From: Stenotrophomonas lactitubi
Lineage (GTDB): Bacteria > Pseudomonadota > Gammaproteobacteria > Xanthomonadales > Xanthomonadaceae
DNA: 64,000 nt
Assembly (NCBI RefSeq): GCF_002803515.1
Contig: NZ_PHQX01000003.1
Location: 1-64,000, forward strand
Direction of reading: 5' to 3'
The position numbers and the translations under genes are program-made. The notes under the pieces are model-generated. The model was not told the origin of the DNA, ran no database searches, and saw only the letters and a list, made by a program, of their open reading frames with translations. Shown here piece after piece: positions 26,754-35,024 of the stretch. The first letter of the stretch is position 1; every line of letters begins with the position of its first letter.

Positions 26754-27698
26754 TTACTCGCTGGCGGCGGCCGGGCCGGTTTCCTGTGGGGCCACATCGG
26801 CGCTGGCCAGGCGTGCACGTGCGTACTGGCGTTCGTCGATCACCGCGGTCATCAATGCACCGACGAAGAACACGGCAGTGGCGTAGTAGATCCAGACCAG
26901 CGAAATCACCAGTGCGCCCATCGAGCCGTAGGCGCTGCCAGGGGCAACAGTGCTGATGTAGACGCCGATGCCATAACGGCCGAGGGTGAACAGCAACGAG
27001 GTGATGGCGCCGCCGATGAACGCTTGGCGCCAGGCCACGCGCCGGTCAGGCAGGTAGTGGTACAGGAACGCGAAGGCCAGCGTGTACAGCAGAAGCGATG
27101 TCAGGTAGCCGATGGCAGGCAGCACCGAAGGCAGCTGCGCGAACACCACCTGCAGCGCGGTGGTGGCGGTCATCGACAGGATCAGCAGGAAGCCCAGTGC
27201 CAGCACCACGCCGAAGGAGAACACACGCTTGCGCAGCCAGGCCTTGACCCCGTCCAGGCGCTGCCCGCTGGTATGGAAGATCCGGTTCAGCGCGTTCTGC
27301 AGCTGCGCGAACACGGCGGTGGCGCCGACGAACAACAGCAATGTGCTCCAGACCCCGGCCAGCGAGCCGACGCTGGGCTGGCTGTTGGCGTTGTGCAGCA
27401 CGGTGTCGGCCACGCTGGCCACACTGCTGCCGGCCACCGAGCCGATCTGCCCGATCAGTGCCTGCTGCGCCGGCGGATACAACGAGGCGGTCAGCCACAG
27501 CAACAGCACCAGCAGCGGGGCCATCGACAGCAGGGCGTAGAAGGAGACCGAAGCGGCCTGGGTCAGCACGTCGATCTCGACGAAGCGCTTGGCCACCGCC
27601 ATCGGGAAACTGTCCTGCAGGCGATCAGCGTAGTGACGAAGCCGTGCGGGGATGCCGTGGGGACGCGTGTCGGTGGGGGCGTTTGATTGCTCGACCAT
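26754..27698 (-). CDS. YihY/BrkB family inner membrane protein
   Basis: This 314-aa protein has six membrane helices and the family motifs LTQAASVSFYALLSMAPLLVLL and SMGALVISLVWIYYATAVFFVGA. The family was once annotated as RNase BN, which is wrong; its function is unknown. The ATG giving MVEQSNAP was chosen because the longer frame runs through a REP. The gene lies between yqeY and dnaG, separated from yqeY by SMAG repeats. Confidence 0.88.
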   Translation of the reverse strand: MVEQSNAPTDTRPHGIPARLRHYADRLQDSFPMAVAKRFVEIDVLTQAASVSFYALLSMAPLLVLLLWLTASLYPPAQQALIGQIGSVAGSSVASVADTVLHNANSQPSVGSLAGVWSTLLLFVGATAVFAQLQNALNRIFHTSGQRLDGVKAWLRKRVFSFGVVLALGFLLILSMTATTALQVVFAQLPSVLPAIGYLTSLLLYTLAFAFLYHYLPDRRVAWRQAFIGGAITSLLFTLGRYGIGVYISTVAPGSAYGSMGALVISLVWIYYATAVFFVGALMTAVIDERQYARARLASADVAPQETGPAAASE

Positions 27699-27750
27699 GG
27701 GGATGTTGTAGCAGCCGGAGGTCGAAGAGGTGGTGAAGCGGGTGCTGCAT

Positions 27751-27812
27751 CGGTAGCGCCGGGCCATGCCCGGCGACCAACCGAAACGCCGGGCATGGCC
27801 CGGCGCTACCGG
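27751..27812. repeat. SMAG-type inverted pair
   Basis: CGGTAGCGCCGGGCCATGCC (with CGGCGACC) faces its inverse CGCCGGGCATGGCCCGGCGC (with TACCG). They lie between yihY and yqeY. Confidence 0.8.
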
Positions 27813-27824
27813 ATCAACGCTGGC

Positions 27825-28268
27825 TTACGCCAGCTGCTGCTTGACCAGCTTGGACACCAGGCCCATGTCGGCCTGGCCGGCGAGCTTGGGCTTCAGCGCG
27901 CCCATCAGCTTGCCCATGTCGGCTGCGCTGCTGGCGCCGGTCTCGGCGATGGCGGCCTGGATCGCCGCGACGATCTCGGCTTCACCCATCTTGGCCGGCA
28001 GGTAGGCTTCGATCACCACGATCTCGGCGCGCTCGATTTCCGCCAGGTCTTCGCGGTTGGCCGCTTCAAACTGGCTGACCGAATCCTTGCGCTGCTTGAC
28101 CATCTTGTCGAGCACGGCGATCACGGCGGTGTCGTCGAGCTCGATGCGCTCGTCGACTTCCTTCTGCTTGATGGCCGCGTTGATCAGGCGGATGACGCCC
28201 AGCTTGTGCTTCTCGCCGCCCTTCATGGCGGCCTTCATGTCTTCGGTGAGCTGCTGCTTCATGCTCAT
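27825..28268 (-). CDS. YqeY/GatB-like domain protein
   Basis: This 147-aa cytoplasmic protein of the YqeY family is related to the tail domain of GatB/Asp-tRNA amidotransferase. Motifs seen include MKAAMKGGEKHKLGVIRLI, EAYLPAKM and DMGKLMGALKPKLAGQADMGLVSKLVK. The family may influence tRNA-related functions, but its role is not settled. CGAGGT precedes the ATG; a second in-frame ATG two codons later is possible. It follows rpsU on the same strand, with an intervening terminator-like hairpin. Confidence 0.9.
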   Translation of the reverse strand: MSMKQQLTEDMKAAMKGGEKHKLGVIRLINAAIKQKEVDERIELDDTAVIAVLDKMVKQRKDSVSQFEAANREDLAEIERAEIVVIEAYLPAKMGEAEIVAAIQAAIAETGASSAADMGKLMGALKPKLAGQADMGLVSKLVKQQLA

Positions 28269-28321
28269 GGCGAACCTCGTGGTGGTGGTGGGGCAGGGCG
28301 GATGCCCGGGCCCGGAAACGC

Positions 28322-28353
28322 AAAAAGCCGGCGACGCTCGCGCGTGCCGGCTT
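28322..28353 (-). terminator. Terminator or attenuator between rpsU and yqeY
   Basis: Reading the minus strand, AAGCCGGC pairs with GCCGGCTT across a 13-nt loop and runs into TTTTTG. It lies in the rpsU-yqeY gap, so it should limit read-through and give rpsU more transcript than the downstream genes. Confidence 0.75.
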
Positions 28354-28401
28354 CGACTCCACCGCGGCAGGGAATGCCCACCGCAATGAAGATGCGTCCG
28401 A

Positions 28402-28617
28402 TCAGTACAGGCGCTGACGCTTGGTGACGTCGCGCGAGGAACGGCGCAGCTGACGCTTCACAGCAGCGGCGGCCTTGCGCTTACGCTCCTGGGTCGGCTT
28501 TTCGTAGAACTCGCGCTTGCGGGTTTCGGCCAGCACACCGGCCTTTTCGCAAGTGCGCTTGAAGCGGCGAAGAGCAAACTCAAAGGGTTCGTTCTCGCGG
28601 ACTTTGACGCTGGGCAT
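28402..28617 (-). CDS. rpsU: 30S ribosomal protein S21
   Basis: S21 is a small basic protein of the 30S platform that helps initiation. The 71-aa sequence [20 protein letters not shown] is typical, with a basic tail ending KRQRLY. It is the first gene of a minus-strand group and diverges from tsaD. Confidence 0.97.
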
Positions 28618-28665
28618 GGAATCTCCGGGACACAGTAGAACCGGGTCACGCCCGGCGAGCCGCAC

Positions 28666-28693
28666 ATTATAGTGGCGAATAAACAAACTGCAA
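28666..28693 (-). promoter_or_regulatory. Sigma-70 promoter for rpsU
   Basis: On the minus strand a perfect TATAAT -10 box (28666-28671) and TTGCAG -35 box (28688-28693) are separated by 16 bp. They lie about 50 bp upstream of the rpsU ATG. The sequence downstream of the -10 box is GC-rich. Confidence 0.75.
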
Positions 28694-28784
28694 GCCGCAA
28701 ATCCTGAATAGGGGCAGGTTGTTGGATTGCAGTGAGACCTGCCAGTTCCCCCGAGGGGTTGGCAGGGGCGTCATAATAGCAGGC

Positions 28785-29810
28785 ATGCGAGTCCTTGGCA
28801 TCGAATCTTCCTGTGATGAGACCGGCGTGGCGGTGTATGACACCGACCTGTCCGGCAGCGCGGCCCTGCGCGCCCATGCGGTCTACAGCCAGATCGCCCT
28901 GCACGCCGAGTACGGCGGTGTAGTGCCTGAGCTGGCCAGCCGTGACCACGTGCGCAAGCTGTTGCCGCTGGTGCGGCAGACGCTGGCCGAGGCCGGGCTC
29001 GGCGTGAATGACATTGATGGGGTGGCCTATACCGCCGGTCCCGGCCTTGTCGGGGCGCTGCTGGTGGGCGCCGGCGTGGCCCGGTCGCTGGCCTGGGCCC
29101 TTGAGGTCCCCGCCGTGGGCGTGCACCACATGGAAGGTCACCTGCTGGCGCCGCTGATGGAAGACGACCCGCCGCAGGCCCCGTTCGTGGCCCTGCTGGT
29201 GTCCGGCGGCCATACCCAGCTGGTGGCCGTCGATGCCATCGGCCAGTACCGGCTGCTGGGCGAAACCCTGGACGACGCGGCCGGTGAAGCCTTCGACAAG
29301 ACCGCCAAGATGATGGGCCTGCCGTACCCCGGCGGGCCGCAGTTGGCCAAGCTGGCCGAGCAGGGCACGCCGGGCGTCTACCGCTTCACGCGGCCGATGA
29401 CCGATCGCCCGGGCCTGGATTTCAGCTTCTCCGGCCTGAAGACCCAGGTCCTGATGGCCTGGCGCGACAGTGACCAGAGCGAGCAGACCCGCGCCGACAT
29501 CGCCCGCGGCTTTGAAGATGCCGTGGTCGAGACCCTGTCCATCAAGTGCGAGCGCGCGCTGGAAGCGGCTGGCACCAATGTGATCGTGGTGGCCGGCGGC
29601 GTCGGCGCCAACACGCGCCTGCGCGCACGCTTGCAGCAGATGGCCGAGCGCCTCGGCGGGCGGGCCTGTTTCCCGCGGCCGGCGCTGTGCACCGACAACG
29701 GCGCGATGATTGCCTTCGCTGGCGCACTGCGCCTGCAGGCGGGCCAGCACAGCCCGCCGAGGGTGGACGTCACCCCGCGTTGGGACATGGCGACGCTGCC
29801 GGCCGTCTGA
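28785..29810 (+). CDS. tsaD: tRNA N6-threonylcarbamoyladenosine transferase subunit TsaD
   Basis: TsaD is the catalytic ASKHA-fold subunit of the t6A37 modification complex for ANN-reading tRNAs. The 341-aa protein opens with [19 protein letters not shown]. The iron/metal-binding site HxxxH (His115, His119) is in HHMEGHL, with further motifs [24 protein letters not shown] and [13 protein letters not shown]. The ATG is 22 codons inside a longer open frame and gives the canonical N-terminus. It is divergent from rpsU, a common arrangement. Confidence 0.97.
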   Translation: MRVLGIESSCDETGVAVYDTDLSGSAALRAHAVYSQIALHAEYGGVVPELASRDHVRKLLPLVRQTLAEAGLGVNDIDGVAYTAGPGLVGALLVGAGVARSLAWALEVPAVGVHHMEGHLLAPLMEDDPPQAPFVALLVSGGHTQLVAVDAIGQYRLLGETLDDAAGEAFDKTAKMMGLPYPGGPQLAKLAEQGTPGVYRFTRPMTDRPGLDFSFSGLKTQVLMAWRDSDQSEQTRADIARGFEDAVVETLSIKCERALEAAGTNVIVVAGGVGANTRLRARLQQMAERLGGRACFPRPALCTDNGAMIAFAGALRLQAGQHSPPRVDVTPRWDMATLPAV

Positions 29811-29827
29811 GCCGGACCTGTTCCTGT

Positions 29828-29850
29828 GATGCCGGCCACTGGCCGGCAAC
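29828..29850. repeat. Possible degenerate REP palindrome
   Basis: GATGCCGGCCACTGGCCGGC is a palindrome of the SMAG type but lacks the GTAG head. It lies between tsaD and the broken Abi-like gene. Confidence 0.4.
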
Positions 29851-29851
29851 G

Positions 29852-30513
29852 TCATGAGCGTTTGCCAACCAGTGGCGAGGCCGCCAGCACCGTCGTCGCC
29901 CGTTCATGGCGCTGCAGCCAGCCCAGGGTGTGCGGGCAACGGGCGTGGATCAGCCGCCCGATCGCGGCCAGGTCGGCACCGATGTCGCGTTCAAGGATCG
30001 GTTCGTGGTGGGCGATGCGGTTGCGCAGCTGGCGGATGCGTCCGATGTCAACGTGCATGGCTTTTCTGATGACACTGGGATGAGCCGAAGGCGCATGGCG
30101 CAGTACGCCGTTGAGCGCCGGAATCCACAGCGTGGAGTCGAAGCGACAGGTGAACAGCTGTTGCCAGAACACCATTGGCAGGTTGGCGACGATCTCGGAT
30201 GTACTGGTCGCGCGACAGGTTGCCTGTTCCAGTGCCGTCCTGGCAAAGGCGGATGATGATGCGGGAGCCTGCGTCGGAAGGCATCATTCCACGGCCATCG
30301 CGGACCATGCTGCCGCGCCAGTACCGATGCCGCTGCATTGCGGATGACCACTTCGCAGAGGTGGACCGGCATCATCAACGCACCGCACATCCGCATGTTC
30401 CAGAGGTACAGGGATTCGGCAGTGACGTCAGGGCTGCAGGTCGATGCGATTCTCTCGTAGGTCGACAGACGCTCCGCTGACAGCGCGCGTCTCAATGCAT
30501 CGTATGCAGCCAT
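29852..30513 (-). pseudogene. Frameshifted Abi-like / HEPN-domain gene
   Basis: Two overlapping minus-strand frames together make one protein of about 220 residues. The first frame starts MAAYDALRRALSAERLSTYE and continues through LYLWNMRMCGALMMPVHLCEVVIRNAA to WPWNDAF. The second frame continues ALEQATCRATSTSEIVANLP, FWQQLF and RIRQLRNRIAHHEPILERD. The shift lies about 30250-30290 and is a net -1 or +2. The RNRIAHH segment fits the RNxxxH motif of HEPN ribonucleases, and the layout resembles Abi-like abortive-infection proteins. As sequenced it cannot make the full protein. A sequencing error remains possible. Confidence 0.7.
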
Positions 30514-30654
30514 CGTGATGTGCGCTGGTGAGGGGAAGATCGATGTTGGCCAGGGACGGAGTCGGTCACCATCAGGGAACGCCTTTGTGTACGTGGCCGA
30601 TTTCCCGCGCTCAAGCTGGGGACAAGACGTAGGTCTGCGTTGTCGCACATGGCC

Positions 30655-30684
30655 TTGACCCGCAGTTTGGTTGCTGCCTAATCT
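30655..30684 (+). promoter_or_regulatory. Sigma-70-like promoter of candidate small RNA
   Basis: TTGACC (30655-30660) and TAATCT (30679-30684) are separated by 18 bp, and no coding sequence starts before the terminator at 30749. Transcription would begin near 30691. Confidence 0.55.
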
Positions 30685-30690
30685 GATCAC

Positions 30691-30779
30691 CTGCGCCACC
30701 GGGACTTGCGGCTTGAGAAAGCTCCCCCCGGGGACAAACGGTAGTACCAAAGGGCCCCGCTAGCAGGGCCCTTTGTCTT
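30691..30779 (+). ncRNA. Candidate small RNA upstream of folB
   Basis: A putative transcript of about 90 nt runs from the promoter at 30655-30684 to a strong terminator at 30749-30779. There is no ribosome site plus open frame of note within it. It contains C-rich unpaired stretches (CTCCCCCC and GGGCCCC) and a small hairpin GCTTGAGAAAGC. Xanthomonadaceae small RNAs with C-rich loops are known, but I could not match this to a named family. It could also be a folB leader that is terminated early. Confidence 0.45.
30749..30779 (+). terminator. Rho-independent terminator with no upstream gene
   Basis: A 9-bp perfect stem (AAAGGGCCC / GGGCCCTTT, loop CGCTAGCA) is followed by GTCTTTT. On the plus strand the nearest upstream gene is tsaD, nearly 1 kb away. 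Confidence 0.85.
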
Positions 30780-30878
30780 TTCCAGCCCCTGTGAATGCCC
30801 GGCGGCCCATCGCCCGTTCCGGGCAGGCTCACCGCCGTCCCGTTACCATGACCGCCTGTTTTCCGGCTGGTAACCGCA

Positions 30879-31232
30879 ATGGACAAGGTTTTCATCGAAG
30901 GGCTGACGATCGACGCCCTGATCGGGATCTACGACTGGGAGCGGCGGATCCGCCAGGACCTCGTGTTCGATCTGGAGATGGGCTTCGACAACCGTCGTCC
31001 GGCGGCCAGCGATGACATTGCCCATACCCTGAACTACAAGGCGGTCAGCAAGCGCCTGGAGCAGTTCGTGCGTGAATCGGAGTTCGGCCTGGTGGAAACG
31101 CTCGCCGAGCGCTGCGCGCAGATCGTGCTGGACGAGTTCGACGTGAAGTGGCTGCGCCTGAAGCTGAGCAAGCCCGGTGCGGTGCGCGGCGCGCGCGCGG
31201 TCGGCGTGATCATCGAACGCTCGCGGGACTGA
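30879..31232 (+). CDS. folB: Dihydroneopterin aldolase
   Basis: FolB cleaves 7,8-dihydroneopterin to 6-hydroxymethyl-dihydropterin in folate synthesis. The 117-aa protein has MDKVFIEGLTIDALIGIYDWERR at the start, with the conserved IYDWERR that contains the catalytic-region Glu. Later come TLNYKAV, FGLVETLAERCAQ and RLKLSKPGAVRGARAVGV with the catalytic Lys. It is cytoplasmic and octameric in the family. It is preceded by the orphan terminator at 30749. Confidence 0.94.
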   Translation: MDKVFIEGLTIDALIGIYDWERRIRQDLVFDLEMGFDNRRPAASDDIAHTLNYKAVSKRLEQFVRESEFGLVETLAERCAQIVLDEFDVKWLRLKLSKPGAVRGARAVGVIIERSRD

Positions 31233-31233
31233 C

Positions 31234-31292
31234 CCGTTACTGCCAGCCGCCGGCTGGCAACTCCCGGTAGTGCCGGCCGCTGGCCGGCAACC
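31234..31292. repeat. Tandem SMAG-type palindromes
   Basis: GCCAGCCGCCGGCTGGC is followed by GGTAGTGCCGGCCGCTGGCC (with GGCAACC), lying between folB and the channel gene. Confidence 0.75.
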
Positions 31293-31320
31293 TCGACAGC
31301 AATGAAGAAGGAGACAACCG

Positions 31321-32592
31321 ATGGTGGACGCAGTGGTGGCGGTACAGTGGCTGGAACAGCTGCAGAACACACTGGAACCCTATCCTGGCGCCTACCTGGC
31401 GTTGATGATCTCGGCCCTGCTGATCGCAGCTGGCCTGGCCAACTGGGTGACCAAGCGCATCCTGGTGCGCGGCCTGCGACGCCTGCTGCAGCGCCTGCCG
31501 GGCGCCGAGTCCGGGCGTGGCAGCCACCTGATGCGGGTCATCGCGCGCCTGTCCAACGTGGTGCCCAGCCAGGTGATCGCCTCGGGCATCACCCTCATTC
31601 CCGACCTGCCGCCAGGCCTGGTCAACGTCATCATCAAGCTGTGCATCGTGTGGGCGGTACTGACCGTATCGATGGCGTTCTCGCATGCGCTGGATGCGGC
31701 CAACAGCCTGTACGAGCGCAAGCCCGATGCACGCAACAAGCCGATCAAGGGCTACCTGCAGGTGGTCAAGATCGTGGTGTTCGTGGCCGCGGGCCTGTCC
31801 ATCGTCGCCACCCTGCTGGGGGTCGCGCTGGGACCACTGGTCACCGGCCTGGGCGCGGCCACCGCGGTGCTGATGCTGATCTTCCAGGACACCATCCTGT
31901 CACTGGTGGCCAGCGTACAGATCAGTGGCGATGGCCGCGTGCGCATCGGCGACTGGATCGAGATGCCCAGCCAGAACGCCGACGGCGATGTCATCGATAT
32001 CGCCCTGCATACCGTCACCGTGCAGAACTTCGACAAGACCATCACCACCATCCCGACCAAGAAGCTGGTGACCGAGTCGTTCAAGAACTGGCGTGGCATG
32101 CAGGAAGCGGGGGGCCGCCGGATCAAGCGCGCGCTGTACCTGGACCAGCACAGCGTGCGCTTCATGGAAGAGGACGACCTGGCCTTCCTTGGCCAGTTCG
32201 CCCTGCTGGGCGACTACCTGCGCGGCAAGCAGCAGGAGCTGGGCCAGTGGAACGGGCGTCTGCGCGAGCAGGGCGTGGCCGAGGTCAACAGCCGCCGGGT
32301 GACCAACCTGGGCACGTTCCGGGCCTACGTGGAGCGCTATCTGGCCAGCCACCCGGGCATCCACACCGACATGACCCTGCTGGTGCGCCAGCTGCAGCCG
32401 ACCACCGAAGGCCTGCCGCTGGAGCTGTACTGCTTCACCCGCAGCACCGCTTGGGGCGAGTACGAAGCGGTGCAGTCGGACATCTTCGACCACCTGCTGG
32501 CGATCCTGCCGGCCTTTGGCCTGCGGGTGTTCCAGGCGTCCAGCGACGCCATGTTGATGGCCGGGCAGCGCCAGTTGGCCGGCTCGGAGTAA
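31321..32592 (+). CDS. MscS-family mechanosensitive channel (YbdG-like)
   Basis: This 423-aa inner-membrane channel should open on membrane tension during hypo-osmotic shock. It has about five N-terminal helices. The MscS pore-lining and beta-domain region is visible around residues 165-255, with GLGAATAVLMLIFQDTILSLVASVQI, RIGDWIEMP and VTVQNFDKTITTIP. The length and sequence fit the YbdG/MscM branch, which has a low conductance. GAAGGAGAC precedes the ATG. Confidence 0.9.
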   Translation: MVDAVVAVQWLEQLQNTLEPYPGAYLALMISALLIAAGLANWVTKRILVRGLRRLLQRLPGAESGRGSHLMRVIARLSNVVPSQVIASGITLIPDLPPGLVNVIIKLCIVWAVLTVSMAFSHALDAANSLYERKPDARNKPIKGYLQVVKIVVFVAAGLSIVATLLGVALGPLVTGLGAATAVLMLIFQDTILSLVASVQISGDGRVRIGDWIEMPSQNADGDVIDIALHTVTVQNFDKTITTIPTKKLVTESFKNWRGMQEAGGRRIKRALYLDQHSVRFMEEDDLAFLGQFALLGDYLRGKQQELGQWNGRLREQGVAEVNSRRVTNLGTFRAYVERYLASHPGIHTDMTLLVRQLQPTTEGLPLELYCFTRSTAWGEYEAVQSDIFDHLLAILPAFGLRVFQASSDAMLMAGQRQLAGSE

Positions 32593-32679
32593 GCTGCGAT
32601 GCCCCCGGCCGGACCGTACGGATCCGGCTGGTGGCTGAAACTGAATGACGAAACCTCTCGCCAAATCGTCCGGGATCGC

Positions 32680-32707
32680 TAGAATGCCGGGCTTGTAAAC
32701 GTTTTCA
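32680..32707 (+). promoter_or_regulatory. Promoter -10 and LacI-type operator before GH3 gene
   Basis: A 14-bp near-palindrome TGTAAACGTTTTCA (32694-32707) fits the LacI/GalR-family consensus with central CG. A likely -10 box TAGAAT is at 32680-32685. The operator would cover the transcription start, 13 bp before the start codon, a repressor position. No LacI-family gene lies in the window, so the regulator would be encoded elsewhere. Confidence 0.6.
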
Positions 32708-32720
32708 TCAAGGACTGCCG

Positions 32721-34895
32721 GTGGCCTCCGATCGCATCGAATCCCTCATTGCCCAGATGACCGTCGAGGAAAAAGTCGGCCAGCTGGGTGTCTTCGCGGA
32801 CATGGTCCGCCCGTTCGCTCCGGACGTGAACCCGGAAGCCAACGTGCGCAATGCCGACCAGGTGCTGCAGCAGGTGCGCGAGGGCAAGGTCGGCTCGCTG
32901 TTCAACGGTGTCGGCGCCGAGCTCGGCCGCCGCATCCAGCAGGTCGCCACCGAGGAGAGCCGCCTCGGCATCCCGGTGATCCTGGCCGCCGACGTCATCC
33001 ACGGCATGCGCACCGTGTTCCCGATTCCGCTGGGCGAAGCCGCCAGCTTCGAGCCGGACCTGGCCGAGCGCACCGCGCGCGCCACCGCGGTTGAAGCCAC
33101 CGCTGCCGGCCTGCACTGGACCTACGCACCGGCGGTGGACATCGCCCGTGACCAGCGCTGGGGCCGCGGTGCCGAAGGTGCCGGTGAGGACGTCGTACTG
33201 GGCTGTGCGTTTGCCGCCGCCCGCGTGCGTGGCTTCCAGGGCAGCGACCTGCGCGCCGCCGATTCGCTGCTGGCCACGCCCAAGCACTTCGCCGCCTACG
33301 GCGCGGTGATGGCCGGCATGGAATACAACATGGTCGACATCTCGCCGCAGACCCTGCGCGACGTGCACCTGCCGCCGTTCAAGGCTGCCTTCGACGCTGG
33401 CGCGATCACCGTGATGTCCTCGTTCAACGACATCAACGGCGTGCCGGCCAGCGCCAACGCCGAGCTGCTGACCGACATCCTGCGCGGTGAATGGAAGTTC
33501 CCGGGCGTGGTGATCTCCGACTACACCGCCGACATGGAACTGGTCGCGCACGGCTATGCCGCCGACGACCGCGACGCCACTGCCAAGGCGTTCACCGCCG
33601 GCCTCGACCTGAGCATGCAGAGCGGTTTCTACGCCGAGCACCTGCCGGGCCTGGTCGAGAGCGGCGAGGTGCCGATGAGCGTGCTGGATGAGGGCGTGCG
33701 CCGCATCCTGTGGCTGAAGGAAACCATCGGCCTGTTCGACGACCCGTACCGTTCGTTGGACCCGGCGCGCGAAGCCGATACCTCGCATATCGCCGCCCAT
33801 GACGAACTGTCGCGTGATGCCGCGCGCCGTTCGATCGTGCTGCTGAACAACCGCGACAACGTGCTGCCGCTGCAGAAGAACGGCCAGAAGATCGCGCTGA
33901 TCGGCCCGTTCGTGCAGGACCGCGACAACATCGAAGGCTGCTGGACGCTGTTCGGCGACAAGCAGCGTTACGTGGACCTGGAAACCGGCGTGCGCGCGGC
34001 CATCGGCGATGATGCGCTGCTGGAAGTGGTGCCGGGTTGCGAGCTGGAAGTAGCCATTGCCGGTGGCACCGAAGCGGCCGTGGCGGCTGCGCTGCGTGCC
34101 GACGTGGTGGTGCTGGCGCTGGGCGAGCCGCAGCGTTACAGCGGTGAGGCACAGTCGCGCGTGGAGATCACCCTGCCGCCGGCACAGCAGGCGCTGGCCG
34201 AAGCGGTGGCGATGACCGGCAAGCCGCTGGTGGTGCTGCTGCGCAATGGTCGCGCGCTGGCACTGCAGGGCGCGGTGCGCAATGCGCATGCCGTGGCCAT
34301 CACCTGGTACCTGGGCACGCAGACCGGCCATGCCGTGGCCGATGTGCTGTTCGGCGATTACAGCCCATCCGGCCGCCTGCCGGTCAGCTTCCCGCAGGTG
34401 TCCGGCCAGCAGCCGTACTTCTACAACCATCCGCGTACCGGCCGCCCGGAACTGCCGACGATGTCGGAGTTCAAGGCACGCTGGCGCGAGATTCCGAACG
34501 AGCCGCTGTATCCGTTCGGCCACGGCATCGGGTACACCACCTTCGCCTACGGCGTGCCGCAGCTGAGCAGCGCGCGTGTCGGCTGGGACGACACCCTGAC
34601 CCTGACCACCACGCTGACCAACACCGGCAACGTGGCCGGCGAGGAAGTGGTGCAGCTGTACATCCATGACCGCGTGGCCAGCCGCGTGCGGCCGGTGCGT
34701 GAGCTGAAGGACTTCCGCAAGGTGGCCCTGCAGCCGGGCGAATCGACCGAGGTGGTGTTCACCCTGACCCGTGAGCAGCTGGCATTCACCGGCCGCGACG
34801 GCGTGCTGCGTGCCGAGCCGGGCCTGTTCGACGTGTGGGTGTGTGCCTCGTCGATGGCCGGTGAGGCCGTGCAGTTCGAGCTGCTGAAGGCCTGA
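32721..34895 (+). CDS. bglX: Glycoside hydrolase family 3 beta-glucosidase
   Basis: This GH3 enzyme removes terminal beta-linked glucose from oligosaccharides. The 724-aa protein has an N-terminal TIM barrel with PVILAADVIHGMRTVFPIPLGEAASF, TPKHFAAYG and nucleophile Asp267 in VVISDYTAD. A C-terminal alpha/beta sandwich (from about 390) and a fibronectin type III-like domain (about 610-720) follow. Unlike E. coli BglX there is no signal peptide, so it is probably cytoplasmic or uses another route. It starts at GTG with AAGGA upstream. A LacI-type operator lies just before it. Confidence 0.92.
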   Translation: MASDRIESLIAQMTVEEKVGQLGVFADMVRPFAPDVNPEANVRNADQVLQQVREGKVGSLFNGVGAELGRRIQQVATEESRLGIPVILAADVIHGMRTVFPIPLGEAASFEPDLAERTARATAVEATAAGLHWTYAPAVDIARDQRWGRGAEGAGEDVVLGCAFAAARVRGFQGSDLRAADSLLATPKHFAAYGAVMAGMEYNMVDISPQTLRDVHLPPFKAAFDAGAITVMSSFNDINGVPASANAELLTDILRGEWKFPGVVISDYTADMELVAHGYAADDRDATAKAFTAGLDLSMQSGFYAEHLPGLVESGEVPMSVLDEGVRRILWLKETIGLFDDPYRSLDPAREADTSHIAAHDELSRDAARRSIVLLNNRDNVLPLQKNGQKIALIGPFVQDRDNIEGCWTLFGDKQRYVDLETGVRAAIGDDALLEVVPGCELEVAIAGGTEAAVAAALRADVVVLALGEPQRYSGEAQSRVEITLPPAQQALAEAVAMTGKPLVVLLRNGRALALQGAVRNAHAVAITWYLGTQTGHAVADVLFGDYSPSGRLPVSFPQVSGQQPYFYNHPRTGRPELPTMSEFKARWREIPNEPLYPFGHGIGYTTFAYGVPQLSSARVGWDDTLTLTTTLTNTGNVAGEEVVQLYIHDRVASRVRPVRELKDFRKVALQPGESTEVVFTLTREQLAFTGRDGVLRAEPGLFDVWVCASSMAGEAVQFELLKA

Positions 34896-34901
34896 TTGCA
34901 G

Positions 34902-34966
34902 AAAAGGGGACGGAGGGGATTAAGTCGTTTGTGGCATAAACGACTTAATCCCCTCCGTCCCCTTTT
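34902..34966. terminator. 29-bp perfect hairpin, terminator-like dispersed repeat
   Basis: A perfect inverted repeat with 29-bp arms (34902-34930 and 34938-34966) and a 7-nt loop GTGGCAT lies 7 bp after the GH3 stop. The arm reads AAAAGGGGACGGAGGGGATT and then AAGTCGTTT. It ends in a T-run, so it can act as a terminator, but the arms are far longer than needed. Confidence 0.8.
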
Positions 34967-35024
34967 TGTTGTTCTCACTGCGCCGGCGCTACCATCGGAC
35001 TCCCTGTATCGATGGAGACCGCAC

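Noticed and set aside
29852..30513. Active toxin-antitoxin or abortive-infection system
   Set aside because: The only candidate gene is frameshifted and has no antitoxin partner next to it.
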